DNA of 64,000 nucleotides, taken from contig NZ_FQYO01000003.1 in NCBI RefSeq assembly GCF_900141735.1, positions 620,001 through 684,000 of the forward strand, given 5' to 3'. The position numbers and the translations under genes are program-made. The first letter of the stretch is position 1. The number at the start of each line of letters is the position of its first letter. The notes under the pieces are model-generated. The model searched no databases and had not been told where the DNA came from. It saw nothing but the letters and a program-made list of their open reading frames with translations. Of the stretch, positions 11,648 through 20,072 are shown piece after piece. The DNA comes from Wenxinia saemankumensis (GTDB lineage Bacteria > Pseudomonadota > Alphaproteobacteria > Rhodobacterales > Rhodobacteraceae).

Positions 11648-12517
11648 ATGGACGACACCCGGCACAGCGTGACCCGCGACGGCATCCGGCTCTACGCGCC
11701 CGGCGATTTCGCCGGAATGCACCGGGCCGGGCGGCTCGCCGCGCAGATCCTCGACGACGTGGCCGACCTCGTCGTGCCGGGCCAGACGACCGGCGCCATC
11801 GATGCCGCGATCACCCGAATGATCGAGGAGGCGGGCGCGACCTCGGCCACGATCGGCTACAAGGGCTATCGCCACGCCTCCTGCATCAGCGTGAACCATG
11901 TGGTCTGCCACGGCATCCCCGGCGATCCGATCCCGCTCGGCCGGACCGAGACCGTGTCGAAGAACCTCGACAAACGGCGGCCGGACGACCGGCTGCTGGA
12001 GGGGGACATCGTGAACATCGACGTCACGGTGATCGTCGACGGCTGGTTCGGCGACAGCAGCCGGATGTATGTCGCGGGCACCCCGACCCCGCGCGCGGCG
12101 CAGCTGATCCAGGTGACCCACGACGCGCTGATGGCGGGGATCGAGGCGGCGCGGCCGGGCAACACGTTCGGCGATATCGGCGCGGCGATCCAGTCCCATG
12201 TCGAGGCGCAGCGGATGAGCGTGGTGCGCGACTTCTGCGGGCACGGGCTGGGCCAGGTCTTCCACGCGCCGCCCAACGTGCTGCATTACGGGCGCCCGGG
12301 CACCGGTCCGGTGCTGGAGGAGGGGATGTTCTTCACCATCGAGCCGATGGTGAACCTCGGCCGCGCCGACACCAAGGTGCTGGGCGACGACTGGACGGCG
12401 GTGACCCGCGACCGCTCGCTCTCGGCCCAGTTCGAGCATTCCATCGGCATCACCGCCCAGGGCTGCGAGATCTTCACCACCTCGCCCGGCGGCCGGTTCC
12501 ACCCCACCCAGGACTGA
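11648..12517 (+). CDS. map: Type I methionine aminopeptidase
   Basis: Cleaves the initiator methionine from nascent proteins in the cytosol. 289 residues. Metal-binding landmarks are visible: IVNIDVTVIVDGWFGDSSR (two Asp ligands), GHGLGQVFHAPP (His), MFFTIEPM (Glu) and the final QFEHSI (Glu). Between VCHGIPGD and LLEGDIVNID lie about 20 extra residues (PIPLGRTETVSKNLDKRRPD) compared with the usual short loop of the enzyme. The ATG at 11648 is preceded by GCAGGAGG; the frame is open 18 codons further but without a comparable signal. Monocistronic, convergent with rsmD. Confidence 0.95.
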   Translation: MDDTRHSVTRDGIRLYAPGDFAGMHRAGRLAAQILDDVADLVVPGQTTGAIDAAITRMIEEAGATSATIGYKGYRHASCISVNHVVCHGIPGDPIPLGRTETVSKNLDKRRPDDRLLEGDIVNIDVTVIVDGWFGDSSRMYVAGTPTPRAAQLIQVTHDALMAGIEAARPGNTFGDIGAAIQSHVEAQRMSVVRDFCGHGLGQVFHAPPNVLHYGRPGTGPVLEEGMFFTIEPMVNLGRADTKVLGDDWTAVTRDRSLSAQFEHSIGITAQGCEIFTTSPGGRFHPTQD

Positions 12518-12613
12518 CCCGGCTGCGGGGGCGGTCCTGCCCCGCCCCGCCGGGCCTTCGGTGCCCCCTGCGGGCGGCATCCCCGCCGGGGAGGGCACCG
12601 GCGCCCCCGGCGC

Positions 12614-13177
12614 TCAGCCCTCCGCCTGCAGGAAGGTGGCGTGGGTGTCGCCCCAGCGCCGTGTCTCGAGAGGGGTGAAGCCCCCCGGCGGGTCCTGCGG
12701 GGCCGCCTCCTCCCAGACAACGAACGCGCCGGGGGCGATCCAGCCGCCCGCCAGGGCGGCGGCGAGGGCCGGCGCGCCGAGGCCCCGGCCATAGGGCGGA
12801 TCGAGGAAGACGAGGCCCGCCGGGGCCCCGGGATTGGGGCCGATCCGGGCCGCGGGGCGGGTGATCAGCGCCGCGTCGGCGCCGCGCCCGGCCCGGGCGA
12901 GGTTCTCGCGGATCAGCCGGGCCGCCGGGCGGCCGTCGTCGACGAAGGTGGCGAAGACGGCCCCGCGCGACAGCGCCTCGAGCCCCAGCGCGCCGGTCCC
13001 GGCGAAGAGGTCGAGCACGCGGGCACCGGTCAGCGGGTCGCCGTGCCGGCCCCCGGCGAGCACGTTGAAGAGCGATTCCCGCACCCGGTCGGTCGTCGGC
13101 CGCAGATGCGCGCCCGGGTCGCCCTTGCCCACCGAGGCGAGCGCAAGGCCGCGATGGCGGCCGCCGATCACCCGCAT
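12614..13177 (-). CDS. rsmD: 16S rRNA (guanine966-N2)-methyltransferase
   Basis: Methylates G966 of 16S rRNA during small-subunit assembly. 187 residues, the normal size. The N-terminus MRVIGGRHRG and LRPTTDRVRESLFNVL are diagnostic of RsmD; motif I is VLDLFAGTGALGLEALSRGA and the catalytic DPPYG is at residues about 125-129. Pseudouridylate synthase RsuA/RluB genes often precede it, but here the neighbour is the ferredoxin-reductase-like gene on the same strand, 55 bp upstream. It ends convergent with map. Confidence 0.94.
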   Translation of the reverse strand: MRVIGGRHRGLALASVGKGDPGAHLRPTTDRVRESLFNVLAGGRHGDPLTGARVLDLFAGTGALGLEALSRGAVFATFVDDGRPAARLIRENLARAGRGADAALITRPAARIGPNPGAPAGLVFLDPPYGRGLGAPALAAALAGGWIAPGAFVVWEEAAPQDPPGGFTPLETRRWGDTHATFLQAEG

Positions 13178-13232
13178 CGGAAAGGTCCCGCGGCGCGGCC
13201 CCGCGCGATCCCGGCCGGGATGCGAGGCCCGC

Positions 13233-14447
13233 TCACGCCTTCAGCAGGGTCTTGAGATCGGTCGCGGGGTCGGTCGCGGCCGAGGGCGACGGCGATTTTC
13301 CGGCCTCGATCAGGCGCTTGCCCACCATGTAGGCGCGGGCGTCGTTCATCGCGTCCACGGCCAGCAGCCTCACGCCCGCGTAGTACCAGTGCGAGGCGGC
13401 CCCGTCCGCGCCGGGGCGGACATGGACGTCGGTCCAGCCCTGGTTCAGCCCGGCGATCTGCAGGTGCATGTCGTACTGGTCGGACCAGAACCAGGGCCGG
13501 GGGACGTAGTCGACCTCCTGCCCGAGGATGTTGCGCGCGGCGCATTCGGCCATGTCGATGGCGCCGCCCACGCTTTCCAGCCGGATGCGCCGCCCCTCGT
13601 AGGGATGGGAGGCGCAGTCGCCGGCGGCCCAGATCGCGGGATCGGAGGTGCGGCAGCGCGCGTCGCAGCGGATCCCGTTCTCCAGATCGAGGCCCGCCGC
13701 CTCGGCGAGGCCGTCGTTCGGCGCGATGCCGACGCCGACGATGGCGAGGTCGAGCTCGAGCTCGGTCCCGTCGGTGAGGCGGGCGCCGGTCAGGCGGCCG
13801 CCCTGGTCGCCGATCAGCCGCTCCAGCCCGGTTCCCTCGCGCAGGTCGACGCCGTGGGCGGCGTGCAGGGCGCGGAACCGGTCGGAGGTGACGGGGGCGG
13901 CGACGCGCTGCAGGATCCGCTCCGCCGCCTCGACCAGCGTGACCTGCAGGCCCGACTTCGCGGCGACGGCCGCCGCCTCGAGCCCGATATAGCCGCCGCC
14001 GATCACGAGAAGGCGCCGCCCCGCGGCCATGAGGGGGCGGAGCGCGTCGGCGTCGGCGAGGGTCCGCATGGTGAGGACGCCGGTCAGGTCGCCCCCGATC
14101 GCGGCGGGCAGCGTCCGGGGCGTGCTGCCGGTGCAAAGGGCGAGCGCGTCGTAGCGGATCGGCTCGGCCTCCGCGCAATGCACCGTCCGGCCGTCGCGGT
14201 CGATGCCGTTCACCCGGGCGCCGCGCCGCAGCTCGATCCCGTTCTCGGCATACCAGCTCTCGGGGCGGAGGTAGAGGCGGGCCTCCTCCATCTCGCCGAG
14301 GAGATAGGCCTTGGACAGGGGCGGGCGCTGGTAGGGGGGGACGGGCTCGTCCCCGATCAGGACGATCTCGCCCTCGTGCCCCTCGCTGCGGAGCCTGGCG
14401 ACGAGGGAGGCGCCGGCCTGGCCGGCCCCGACGACGACGACACGCAT
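13233..14447 (-). CDS. FAD-dependent NAD(P)H oxidoreductase (ferredoxin reductase type)
   Basis: 404 residues. Rossmann FAD motif VVVGAGQAGASLVARLR at the start, YQRPPLSKAYL, the NAD(P)H motif RLLVIGGGYIGLEAAAVAAK around residue 145, and the second FAD motif AIWAAGDCASHP. This is the putidaredoxin/rhodocoxin reductase family, which moves electrons from NADH to a 2Fe-2S ferredoxin for a P450 or dioxygenase; neither partner is in the window. Start chosen at the ATG 14447 that begins the Rossmann strand, as in the family; the frame is open further upstream into the divergent peroxiredoxin promoter. Confidence 0.88.
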   Translation of the reverse strand: MRVVVVGAGQAGASLVARLRSEGHEGEIVLIGDEPVPPYQRPPLSKAYLLGEMEEARLYLRPESWYAENGIELRRGARVNGIDRDGRTVHCAEAEPIRYDALALCTGSTPRTLPAAIGGDLTGVLTMRTLADADALRPLMAAGRRLLVIGGGYIGLEAAAVAAKSGLQVTLVEAAERILQRVAAPVTSDRFRALHAAHGVDLREGTGLERLIGDQGGRLTGARLTDGTELELDLAIVGVGIAPNDGLAEAAGLDLENGIRCDARCRTSDPAIWAAGDCASHPYEGRRIRLESVGGAIDMAECAARNILGQEVDYVPRPWFWSDQYDMHLQIAGLNQGWTDVHVRPGADGAASHWYYAGVRLLAVDAMNDARAYMVGKRLIEAGKSPSPSAATDPATDLKTLLKA

Positions 14448-14477
14448 GATGGATCCCTCGCTTTCCGGACGGCGCGG

Positions 14478-14517
14478 ACAGTATAGTCTGCGGCGCAGGA
14501 CACAACACGCGAAGGAG
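14478..14517. promoter_or_regulatory. Shared promoter region between reductase and peroxiredoxin genes
   Basis: The 78-bp space between divergent starts is less GC-rich and contains TATAGT on the plus strand (14482-14487), which reads TATACT on the minus strand; either could be a -10 element. AAGGAG at 14512-14517 is the ribosome binding site for the peroxiredoxin ATG at 14526. No clear -35 was found. Confidence 0.3.
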
Positions 14518-14525
14518 CATGGCGG

Positions 14526-15032
14526 ATGGGCGTTTCGAGAGGGGACAGGATGCCGGACGCGACGGTGCTGGTGAGCAATGCCGAGGGCCGTCCGGAAGAG
14601 GTGCGGATGCACGATCTCGCCGGGACCGGGCGGGTCGTCGTCTTCGGCCTGCCGGGCGCCTTCACGGGCACCTGCTCGACCGCCCACGTGCCGAGCTTCG
14701 TGCGGACGAAGGACGCCTTCGCCGAAGCGGGCATCGACCGGATCGTCTGCGTGTCGGTCAACGACAGCTTCGTCATGGAGGCCTGGGGGCGCGAGACCGG
14801 CGCGGCCGGGGCGGGCATCGTGATGGCCGGCGACGCCTCGGGCGAATTCACCCGGGCGATGGGGATGGAGTTCACCGCCGAGGCGGCCGGCCTGTTCGGC
14901 CGCTCGAAGCGGTATTCTATGCTGGTCGAGGACGGGGTCGTGACGATCCTGAACCCCGAGGAGAGCCCGGGCCTGTGCGAGACCTCGGCCGGAGAGACGC
15001 TGCTGGAGCAGGTCCGGTCGCGGCGGGAATGA
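14526..15032 (+). CDS. Peroxiredoxin (Prx5/AhpE-like, glutaredoxin-linked type)
   Basis: Reduces hydrogen peroxide and alkyl hydroperoxides. 168 residues, typical of Prx5. The peroxidatic cysteine is C50 in PGAFTGTCSTAHVPSF, with the conserved Thr and later Arg (FGRSKRYSMLVEDG). A second cysteine in SPGLCETSAGETLL could be the resolving residue. ATG 14526 has AAGGAG 8 bases upstream; an earlier ATG at 14519 is out of frame, and ATG 14550 (MPDATVLVSN) is a possible alternative start. It overlaps the PhzF gene by ATGA. Confidence 0.9.
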   Translation: MGVSRGDRMPDATVLVSNAEGRPEEVRMHDLAGTGRVVVFGLPGAFTGTCSTAHVPSFVRTKDAFAEAGIDRIVCVSVNDSFVMEAWGRETGAAGAGIVMAGDASGEFTRAMGMEFTAEAAGLFGRSKRYSMLVEDGVVTILNPEESPGLCETSAGETLLEQVRSRRE

Positions 15033-15847
15033 GGCGGCGCTTCTTCCAGCTGGACGTCTTCGGCACCGCCGAGGGCTACGGCAACGGCCTCGCCGTGGTG
15101 GTGGGGGCGGAGGGGCTGTCCACGCCCGGGATGCAGGCCTTCGCCGACTGGACGCAACTGGCCGAGACGGCGTTCCTCGTCGACGGGGAAGGGGAGGCGG
15201 ACTACGCCGTCCGGATCTTCACCCCCGCGGTGGAGCTGCCCTTTGCCGGGCATCCGACGCTCGGCTCCGCGATGGCGTGGCTGGCGGCGGGCCACGTGCC
15301 TAAGGTCCCGGGGCGGCTGATCCAGAGCTGCGCGGTGGGGCTGGTGGAGATCGACCTGACGGGCGACGTGCCGACCTTCGTCGCCCCGCCCACGCGGATC
15401 GAGGCCGTGGATGCGCCGGCGCTGGCCCGCGAGCTGGGCCTCGATCCGGGGCGGGTGCGCGCGGCGCACCGGCTGAACAACGGCCCGGACTGGACGGCGG
15501 TCGAGATGGAGAGCGGGGCCGATGTCGCGGCGGTCCGGATCGAGGACCTGCGGATGCCGCGCGGCATGGGACTGGGCCTGTGGGGGGCCGAGGCCGCGGG
15601 GACCGCCGATTTCCGGGTGCGGATGATCGACCAGCGCCCGCCACCGGTCGAGGATCCCGTGACGGGATCGCTGAACGCCGCGCTCGGCTGTCTGCTGGCG
15701 GGGCAGGGGCGTCTCGACGCGCCTCTCGTCATGGCGCAGGGCGCCAGCGTCGGCCGGGCCGGCCGGGTGCACCTGTCCGCCCGGAACGGACGGGTGCGGG
15801 TCGGCGGGGCCGTGCGGGTGCTGATCGAGGGGGAAGTGGACCTCTGA
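15029..15847 (+). CDS. PhzF-family isomerase-like protein
   Basis: 272 residues with the two-lobe diaminopimelate-epimerase fold of PhzF. Diagnostic segments are FFQLDVFGTAEGYGNGLAVV at the start, a conserved acidic block ETAFLV (the catalytic Glu of PhzF lies here), IFTPAVELPFAGHPTLGSA, and EDPVTGSLNAALGCLL. Members isomerise trans-2,3-dihydro-3-hydroxyanthranilate, but most of the family act on unknown substrates, and no other phenazine gene is present. Translation is probably coupled with the peroxiredoxin by the four-base overlap. Only four bases separate it from the convergent mscS gene. Confidence 0.88.
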   Translation: MRRRFFQLDVFGTAEGYGNGLAVVVGAEGLSTPGMQAFADWTQLAETAFLVDGEGEADYAVRIFTPAVELPFAGHPTLGSAMAWLAAGHVPKVPGRLIQSCAVGLVEIDLTGDVPTFVAPPTRIEAVDAPALARELGLDPGRVRAAHRLNNGPDWTAVEMESGADVAAVRIEDLRMPRGMGLGLWGAEAAGTADFRVRMIDQRPPPVEDPVTGSLNAALGCLLAGQGRLDAPLVMAQGASVGRAGRVHLSARNGRVRVGGAVRVLIEGEVDL

Positions 15848-15851
15848 GCGG

Positions 15852-16733
15852 TCAGTCGGCGGCGGCCCCGGCGGCCGCCGCGTCCCCGTCCCGCTGCACC
15901 ACGACGGTGCGGTAGGGGAAGGGGATCTCGACCCCGGCGGCGTCCAGCGCCTCCTTCACCCGGCGCTTCATATCGGCCTGGTACTTGAAGAACTCGCTCG
16001 CCGGGACCCAGACGCGGACGAGGAAATCGACCGAGCTGTCGCCGAGGTTGTTGACCTGGATGAACGGCTCGGGATCGGAGAGAGAGCGCTCGTCGCCCAT
16101 GATGGTCGACAGGATCGTCTCCTCCGCCACCTTCAGGTTCGCCCCGTAGGCCACGCCGAAGGTCCATTCGGCCCGGCGCAGCGGGTAATGCGAGTAGTTC
16201 TCGATCACGTTGCCCCAGACCTGGCTGTTGGGGACGATGACCTGCGTGTTCCCGATCGAGGCGAGCTCGGTGTAGTTCAGGTTGATCGATTTCACCGTGC
16301 CCATCTTGCCGTTGATGTCGACGAAATCGCCCAGCTTGAACGGCCGGAAGAAGACGATCATCACGCCCGCCGCGACGTTCGACAGCGTGCCCTGCAGAGC
16401 GAGGCCGACGGCCAGACCGGCGGCACCGATGACGGCGACGACCGAGGTGGTCTGCACCCCGAACGTGTTCAGCACGAAGAGGAAGGCGAAGCCGATGACG
16501 ACGTAGCGGACGATGTTGCCGAGGAAGTCGAACAGCGTGTCGTCGAGCCTCGTGTGCCGCGCCGAGAGGGCCTCGATCCGGCGCTTGAGCCAGCCGGCGA
16601 TGAAGAAGCCGGCGATCAGGATCAGGATCGCCGTCAGCACGTTCCCGAACAGGCCGACGAGGTAGTCGAGGGTCAGCAGGTCGCCGAGCGAGCGGCCGTT
16701 CATGATCGGGGTGGTCAATAGCTGGTCGAGCAT
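15852..16733 (-). CDS. mscS: Small-conductance mechanosensitive channel (MscS family)
   Basis: Inner-membrane channel that opens under tension and releases solutes during osmotic downshock. 293 residues. Transmembrane helices are at about 25-48, 67-88 and 95-120; the pore helix TM3 has the Gly/Ala packing pattern (VIGAAGLAVGLALQGTLSNV). The cytosolic beta domain begins RPFKLGDFVDINGKMGTVKSINL. The C-terminus is an Ala/Asp tail. Last gene of a minus-strand unit with the FemAB-like gene and phhB, 15 bp after phhB. Trehalose genes further on also suit osmotic control, but they are not linked. Confidence 0.95.
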   Translation of the reverse strand: MLDQLLTTPIMNGRSLGDLLTLDYLVGLFGNVLTAILILIAGFFIAGWLKRRIEALSARHTRLDDTLFDFLGNIVRYVVIGFAFLFVLNTFGVQTTSVVAVIGAAGLAVGLALQGTLSNVAAGVMIVFFRPFKLGDFVDINGKMGTVKSINLNYTELASIGNTQVIVPNSQVWGNVIENYSHYPLRRAEWTFGVAYGANLKVAEETILSTIMGDERSLSDPEPFIQVNNLGDSSVDFLVRVWVPASEFFKYQADMKRRVKEALDAAGVEIPFPYRTVVVQRDGDAAAAGAAAD

Positions 16734-16748
16734 CGGTCCGCGGTGTCT

Positions 16749-17036
16749 TCAGGTCAGTTTGTCGAGGATGCGGGCAAGTTCCACGTCGCGCTGCGAAAGT
16801 CCACCGATGTCGTGGGACGTCAAAGTGACGTGAACCTTGCGGTAGACGTTGGTCCATTCGGGATGGTGGTCGATCCGGTCGGCATGGATCGCCGCCCGGA
16901 CCATGAAGCCGATCGCGTCGGCGAAGCTGGCGAAGGCGTAGGTCCGGGTGATCGCCTCGCGCCCGGGGACGAGCGACCAGCCGGTCAGCTCCACCAGTGC
17001 CTCGGCACGGGCCTTGTCGGTCAGGGCGTCCGTCAT
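16749..17036 (-). CDS. phhB: Pterin-4a-carbinolamine dehydratase
   Basis: Recycles the pterin cofactor by dehydrating 4a-hydroxytetrahydropterin. 95 residues. The signature is [27 protein letters not shown] with the preceding HADRIDHH, giving the E/D-K-H-H-P-x-x type active-site histidines (here [11 protein letters not shown]). No phenylalanine hydroxylase is nearby. Its ATG overlaps the stop of the upstream FemAB-like gene (17033-17036), so the two are translated together. Confidence 0.92.
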   Translation of the reverse strand: MTDALTDKARAEALVELTGWSLVPGREAITRTYAFASFADAIGFMVRAAIHADRIDHHPEWTNVYRKVHVTLTSHDIGGLSQRDVELARILDKLT

Positions 17037-18241
17037 TCCTGTTCCTCCACCTGCATCTGCCGGAAGGGGCCGAAACTGGCGAGGAACCCCATCTCCTGCG
17101 CGACCGCGTCGCGCTCCTGCTCGAGGTAGCGGGACACGGCCTCGCGGAAGCCGGCATCGGCCAGCCAGTGCAGCGAATGGGTCGTGTGGGGCATGTAGCC
17201 GCGAGCGAGCTTGTGCTCGCCCTGGGCGCCGGCTTCGACCCGCAGGCCCCGCTCGATCGCGAAGTCGATGGCGCGGTAGTAGCACAGCTCGAAATGCAGG
17301 AACGGGTGATGCTCGGTCGCGCCCCAGTAGCGGCCGAACAGCGTCTCGCGCCCGATGAAGTTCAGCGCCCCGGCGACCGGATGCCCGTCACGCAGCGCCA
17401 GCACGAGCAGCACGTCGTCCCGCATGCTCTCCTGCACGAGATCGAAGAACGGCCGGGTGAGGTAGGGCGAGCCCCATTTGCGGGCGCCCGTGTCCTGGTA
17501 GAAGCGCCAGAACGCATCCCAGTGCTCGGGGCGCAGATCGTCGCCCGTCAGCATCTGGACCTCGCCGCCGAAGGCCATCGCGTCGCGCCGCTCGCGCCGC
17601 ACGGTCTTGCGCTTGCGGGAGTTGAGGTCGGCGAGGAAGGCGTCGAAATCGGGATAGTCACGGTTCTCCCAATGGAATTGCTGGGTGGTGCGGTGCAGCA
17701 GGCCCATCTCGCGCCCAGCCAGCGCCTCGGCCTCGGTGCAGAAGGTGACGTGGACGCCCGAGAGATCGTTCTGCGCGCAGAGCTGGATCGCGCCCTGCGT
17801 CAGCGCCGCGATCCCCGTCGCCTCGTGTCCGGGCCGCGTGAGGAACCGCCGGCCGGTGGCGGGGGTGAAGGGGACGGCGATCTGCAGCTTGGGATAGTAG
17901 TCGCCGCCGGCGCTTTCCCAGGCATGGGCCCAGTTGTGGTCGAAGATGTATTCGCCCTGGCTGTGCCCCTTGGCGTAGAGCGGCGCGACGGCGATGGTCT
18001 CGCCGCCCCTCGCGGCGGCGAGGTAGCGCGGCTCCCACCCCGTGCGGGGCCCGACCGAGCGCGAGACTTCGAGCGCGTGGAGGAAGCGATAGGTGGTGAA
18101 GGGATCGACCGGCGGCCCGCCATCCGAGGATTCGGGGCAGGCGCAGGCATCCCAGGTCGGCTGCCCGACCGCCTCGATCGAGGCATGGGCCGTGATCTCG
18201 ATCGGGGTGTCGCCGGACATGTCGGGGGGGGTGTCTGCCAT
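17033..18241 (-). CDS. FemAB-like GNAT protein (PF04339/COG3146 family)
   Basis: 402 residues. The family is sometimes annotated as peptidoglycan biosynthesis protein or GNAT acetyltransferase; the reaction is not known. Visible conserved segments are [50 protein letters not shown], the basic [14 protein letters not shown] and the late [30 protein letters not shown] and [14 protein letters not shown]. No signal peptide is present, so it is cytosolic. It is the first gene of the unit with phhB and mscS. The family call is solid, the function is not. Confidence 0.85.
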   Translation of the reverse strand: MADTPPDMSGDTPIEITAHASIEAVGQPTWDACACPESSDGGPPVDPFTTYRFLHALEVSRSVGPRTGWEPRYLAAARGGETIAVAPLYAKGHSQGEYIFDHNWAHAWESAGGDYYPKLQIAVPFTPATGRRFLTRPGHEATGIAALTQGAIQLCAQNDLSGVHVTFCTEAEALAGREMGLLHRTTQQFHWENRDYPDFDAFLADLNSRKRKTVRRERRDAMAFGGEVQMLTGDDLRPEHWDAFWRFYQDTGARKWGSPYLTRPFFDLVQESMRDDVLLVLALRDGHPVAGALNFIGRETLFGRYWGATEHHPFLHFELCYYRAIDFAIERGLRVEAGAQGEHKLARGYMPHTTHSLHWLADAGFREAVSRYLEQERDAVAQEMGFLASFGPFRQMQVEEQE

Positions 18242-18303
18242 GCGGCCGGAAATGGCCCCGCGCGATGCGCCGTCAAGCGCCCGCGCGGGGTCGTGAGCGG
18301 GCC

Positions 18304-18693
18304 TTACGCGTAGGCCGGCTGCGGCTCGGACTTCACCGCGAAGGCGCCGGGGCCGGCGAAGACGAGGTAGAGGAAGGCGAAGCAGAACAGGATCGCCGCG
18401 TCGCCGCCGTTCAGCGCGGGGAAGAAGCCGGACGGGGCGTGGAACATGAAGTAGGCGACCGCCATCATGCCGGACATGACGAAGGCGACCGGGCGGGTGA
18501 ACAGGCCGACGAGGATCGCGAGGCCGCCGATCAGTTCCAGCCAGGCGCCGATCAGCATGATCGGGGGCAGCGTCTCGAAGGGCGAGGCGGGGAAGCCGAA
18601 GAGCTTCTGCGTGCCGTGCTGGATGAAGAGCAGGGCGACGACGATGCGGAAGACGCCGAGCGCCTGCGGCTGGTAGCGCGAGAGAGTGGACAT
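18304..18693 (-). CDS. DoxX-family inner-membrane protein
   Basis: 129 residues with four predicted transmembrane helices (about 12-32, 48-70, 73-92, 100-122). The DoxX pattern is clear: FRIVVALLFIQHGTQKLFGFP, then LIGAWLELIGGLAILVGLFTRPVAFVMSGMMAVAYF. Family members are quinone-linked or redox-associated membrane proteins with poorly defined roles. Monocistronic, 62 bp from the start of the FemAB-like gene and on the same strand, so read-through is possible. Confidence 0.88.
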   Translation of the reverse strand: MSTLSRYQPQALGVFRIVVALLFIQHGTQKLFGFPASPFETLPPIMLIGAWLELIGGLAILVGLFTRPVAFVMSGMMAVAYFMFHAPSGFFPALNGGDAAILFCFAFLYLVFAGPGAFAVKSEPQPAYA

Positions 18694-18780
18694 GGGTGAC
18701 TCCGGGTTACGATCTGGCGGAAGTCATGCCCGGGCGGCGGGCTGTGCGTAAAGAAGACGTTCTGTGCCTGTCGCGGCAGG

Positions 18781-19533
18781 CTATGTGCGCGACTGCGGAG
18801 TATACCCCTCGAAGGTAACGCTGTCGGCGATGCGCCGGGCAGCCGCCTCCGCCTCTGGCGAGCGGATCGTCCAGCACTGGATGGCGGCGCCCTGCGCCTT
18901 CAGCTCCGCCACGCGGGGGCGATCCAGATCGGCGGCCTCGTGGCTAATGAAGCGCGCGCCGGTCCGGGCGTAATCGGGAATCCCGCGGAGGCGGTCGCAG
19001 GTCGGCCCGTCCAGCCCGGGCCAGTGCGCGGGATCGTAGGCGGAGGTCGTCAGTCCGCGGGGCAGGGCGGGGGCGAGATCCGCCATCGCGGCGACCGAAT
19101 GGGGATTGAACGACATCACCGCGACCGGGCCGTCGTAGCGGGACAGGTCGCGGGCGACGGCCTCTTCCAGCGCGCCGACCCCGGCGCCCATCGCGCCGTC
19201 CTGGTCCTTGATCTCGACCAGCAGCGGAACCCGGCCGGCGATCAGCTCCAGCGCCTCGGCCAGGGTCGGCGGCGCGGATCCGTCGGCCAGGGCGAGCCCC
19301 GCGATCTCGGCCGCATCCCGCCCGCGGATCGGTCCCTCGGCCCCGGTCAGCCGGGCCAGATCCTCGTCGTGGAAGACGATGGCGATGCCGTCGGCGCTGG
19401 GCTGGACGTCGATCTCGATCCCCCAGCCTTCGCGGACGGCGGCGCGGATCGCGCCGCGCGAATTCTCGACCCCCGCCGCCCCGTGCAGGGCCCGGTGGGC
19501 GAAGGGGCGCGCGAAGAAGCCGGCGGGCAGCAT
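18781..19533 (-). CDS. Glycerophosphodiester phosphodiesterase family protein
   Basis: 250 residues, TIM-barrel GDPD. It hydrolyses deacylated phospholipids to glycerol 3-phosphate and an alcohol. The catalytic and metal-binding residues are in AHRALHG with the downstream EN (VENSRGA), EIDVQPSADGIAIVFHDEDLARLTG and LLVEIKDQ (the late Glu and Lys). No signal peptide is seen, so it is the cytosolic UgpQ-like type. Its ATG shares one base with the TGA of the upstream RidA gene (TGATG), so it is probably co-translated. Confidence 0.9.
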   Translation of the reverse strand: MLPAGFFARPFAHRALHGAAGVENSRGAIRAAVREGWGIEIDVQPSADGIAIVFHDEDLARLTGAEGPIRGRDAAEIAGLALADGSAPPTLAEALELIAGRVPLLVEIKDQDGAMGAGVGALEEAVARDLSRYDGPVAVMSFNPHSVAAMADLAPALPRGLTTSAYDPAHWPGLDGPTCDRLRGIPDYARTGARFISHEAADLDRPRVAELKAQGAAIQCWTIRSPEAEAAARRIADSVTFEGYTPQSRT

Positions 19534-20003
19534 CAGTCGATCTCGAACACGCCTTCGATCTCGACCGCGACGCCGAGGGGGAGGGAGGCGGCCGAGACGG
19601 CTGAGCGGGCATGGCGGCCCGCCTCGCCCAGCACCTCGACCAGCAGGTCGGAGGCGCCGTTCACCACCTTGGGCTGGTCGGTGAAGTCGGCGGTCGAGTT
19701 GACGAAGGCCGTCAGCTTGACCACCCGGCGCAGCCGGTCGAGATCGCCGCCGCAGGCCGCGCGGACCTGGGCGAGCAGCGAGAGCGCGCAGGAGCGGGCC
19801 GCCTCGGCCCCCGCGGCGATGTCCATGCCGTCGCCGAGCCGGCCCCGGATCGGGCCGCCCGGTCCGGCCGAGATCTGGCCCGACACCCAGACGGTCGAAC
19901 CCGTCACGACGAAGGGGACGTAGTTCGCCGCCGGGGCGGGGGCGTCCGGCAGGGCATGGCCCAGTTCGGCGATACGGCTCTCGATACGGCCCTGGTTCGG
20001 CAT
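19533..20003 (-). CDS. RidA-family protein (long form, YjgH/TdcF-like)
   Basis: 156 residues, longer than the 125-130 of classical RidA. The family deaminates reactive enamines and imines. Recognisable parts are YVPFVVTGSTVWVSGQIS near the start, GAEAARSCALSLLAQVRAACGGDLDRLRRVVKLTAFVNSTADFTDQPKVVNGASDLLVEVLG and the terminal GVAVEIEGVFEID. The catalytic Arg of RidA is represented near the HARSAVSAASLPLG segment, so activity is plausible. Start at ATG 20003; the frame runs 11 codons further to 20036 without a better ribosome site. It is first gene before the GDPD gene. Confidence 0.88.
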   Translation of the reverse strand: MPNQGRIESRIAELGHALPDAPAPAANYVPFVVTGSTVWVSGQISAGPGGPIRGRLGDGMDIAAGAEAARSCALSLLAQVRAACGGDLDRLRRVVKLTAFVNSTADFTDQPKVVNGASDLLVEVLGEAGRHARSAVSAASLPLGVAVEIEGVFEID

Positions 20004-20072
20004 TCCGCGCTCCTCTGCGGCTGGGTTCGGCGGCACGCTAGACGGCCCCGCCGGGGCCGTCCATCCCGCCGC

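Noticed and set aside
12518-12613. Terminator between map and rsmD
   Set aside because: GGTGCCC and GGGCACC can pair, but the arms are about 30 bases apart with competing structures and no T-run, so it was not listed.
15852-16733. Functional link between mscS and the trehalose genes
   Set aside because: Both serve osmotic stress, but they are over 17 kb apart with unrelated operons between. I see no shared element.
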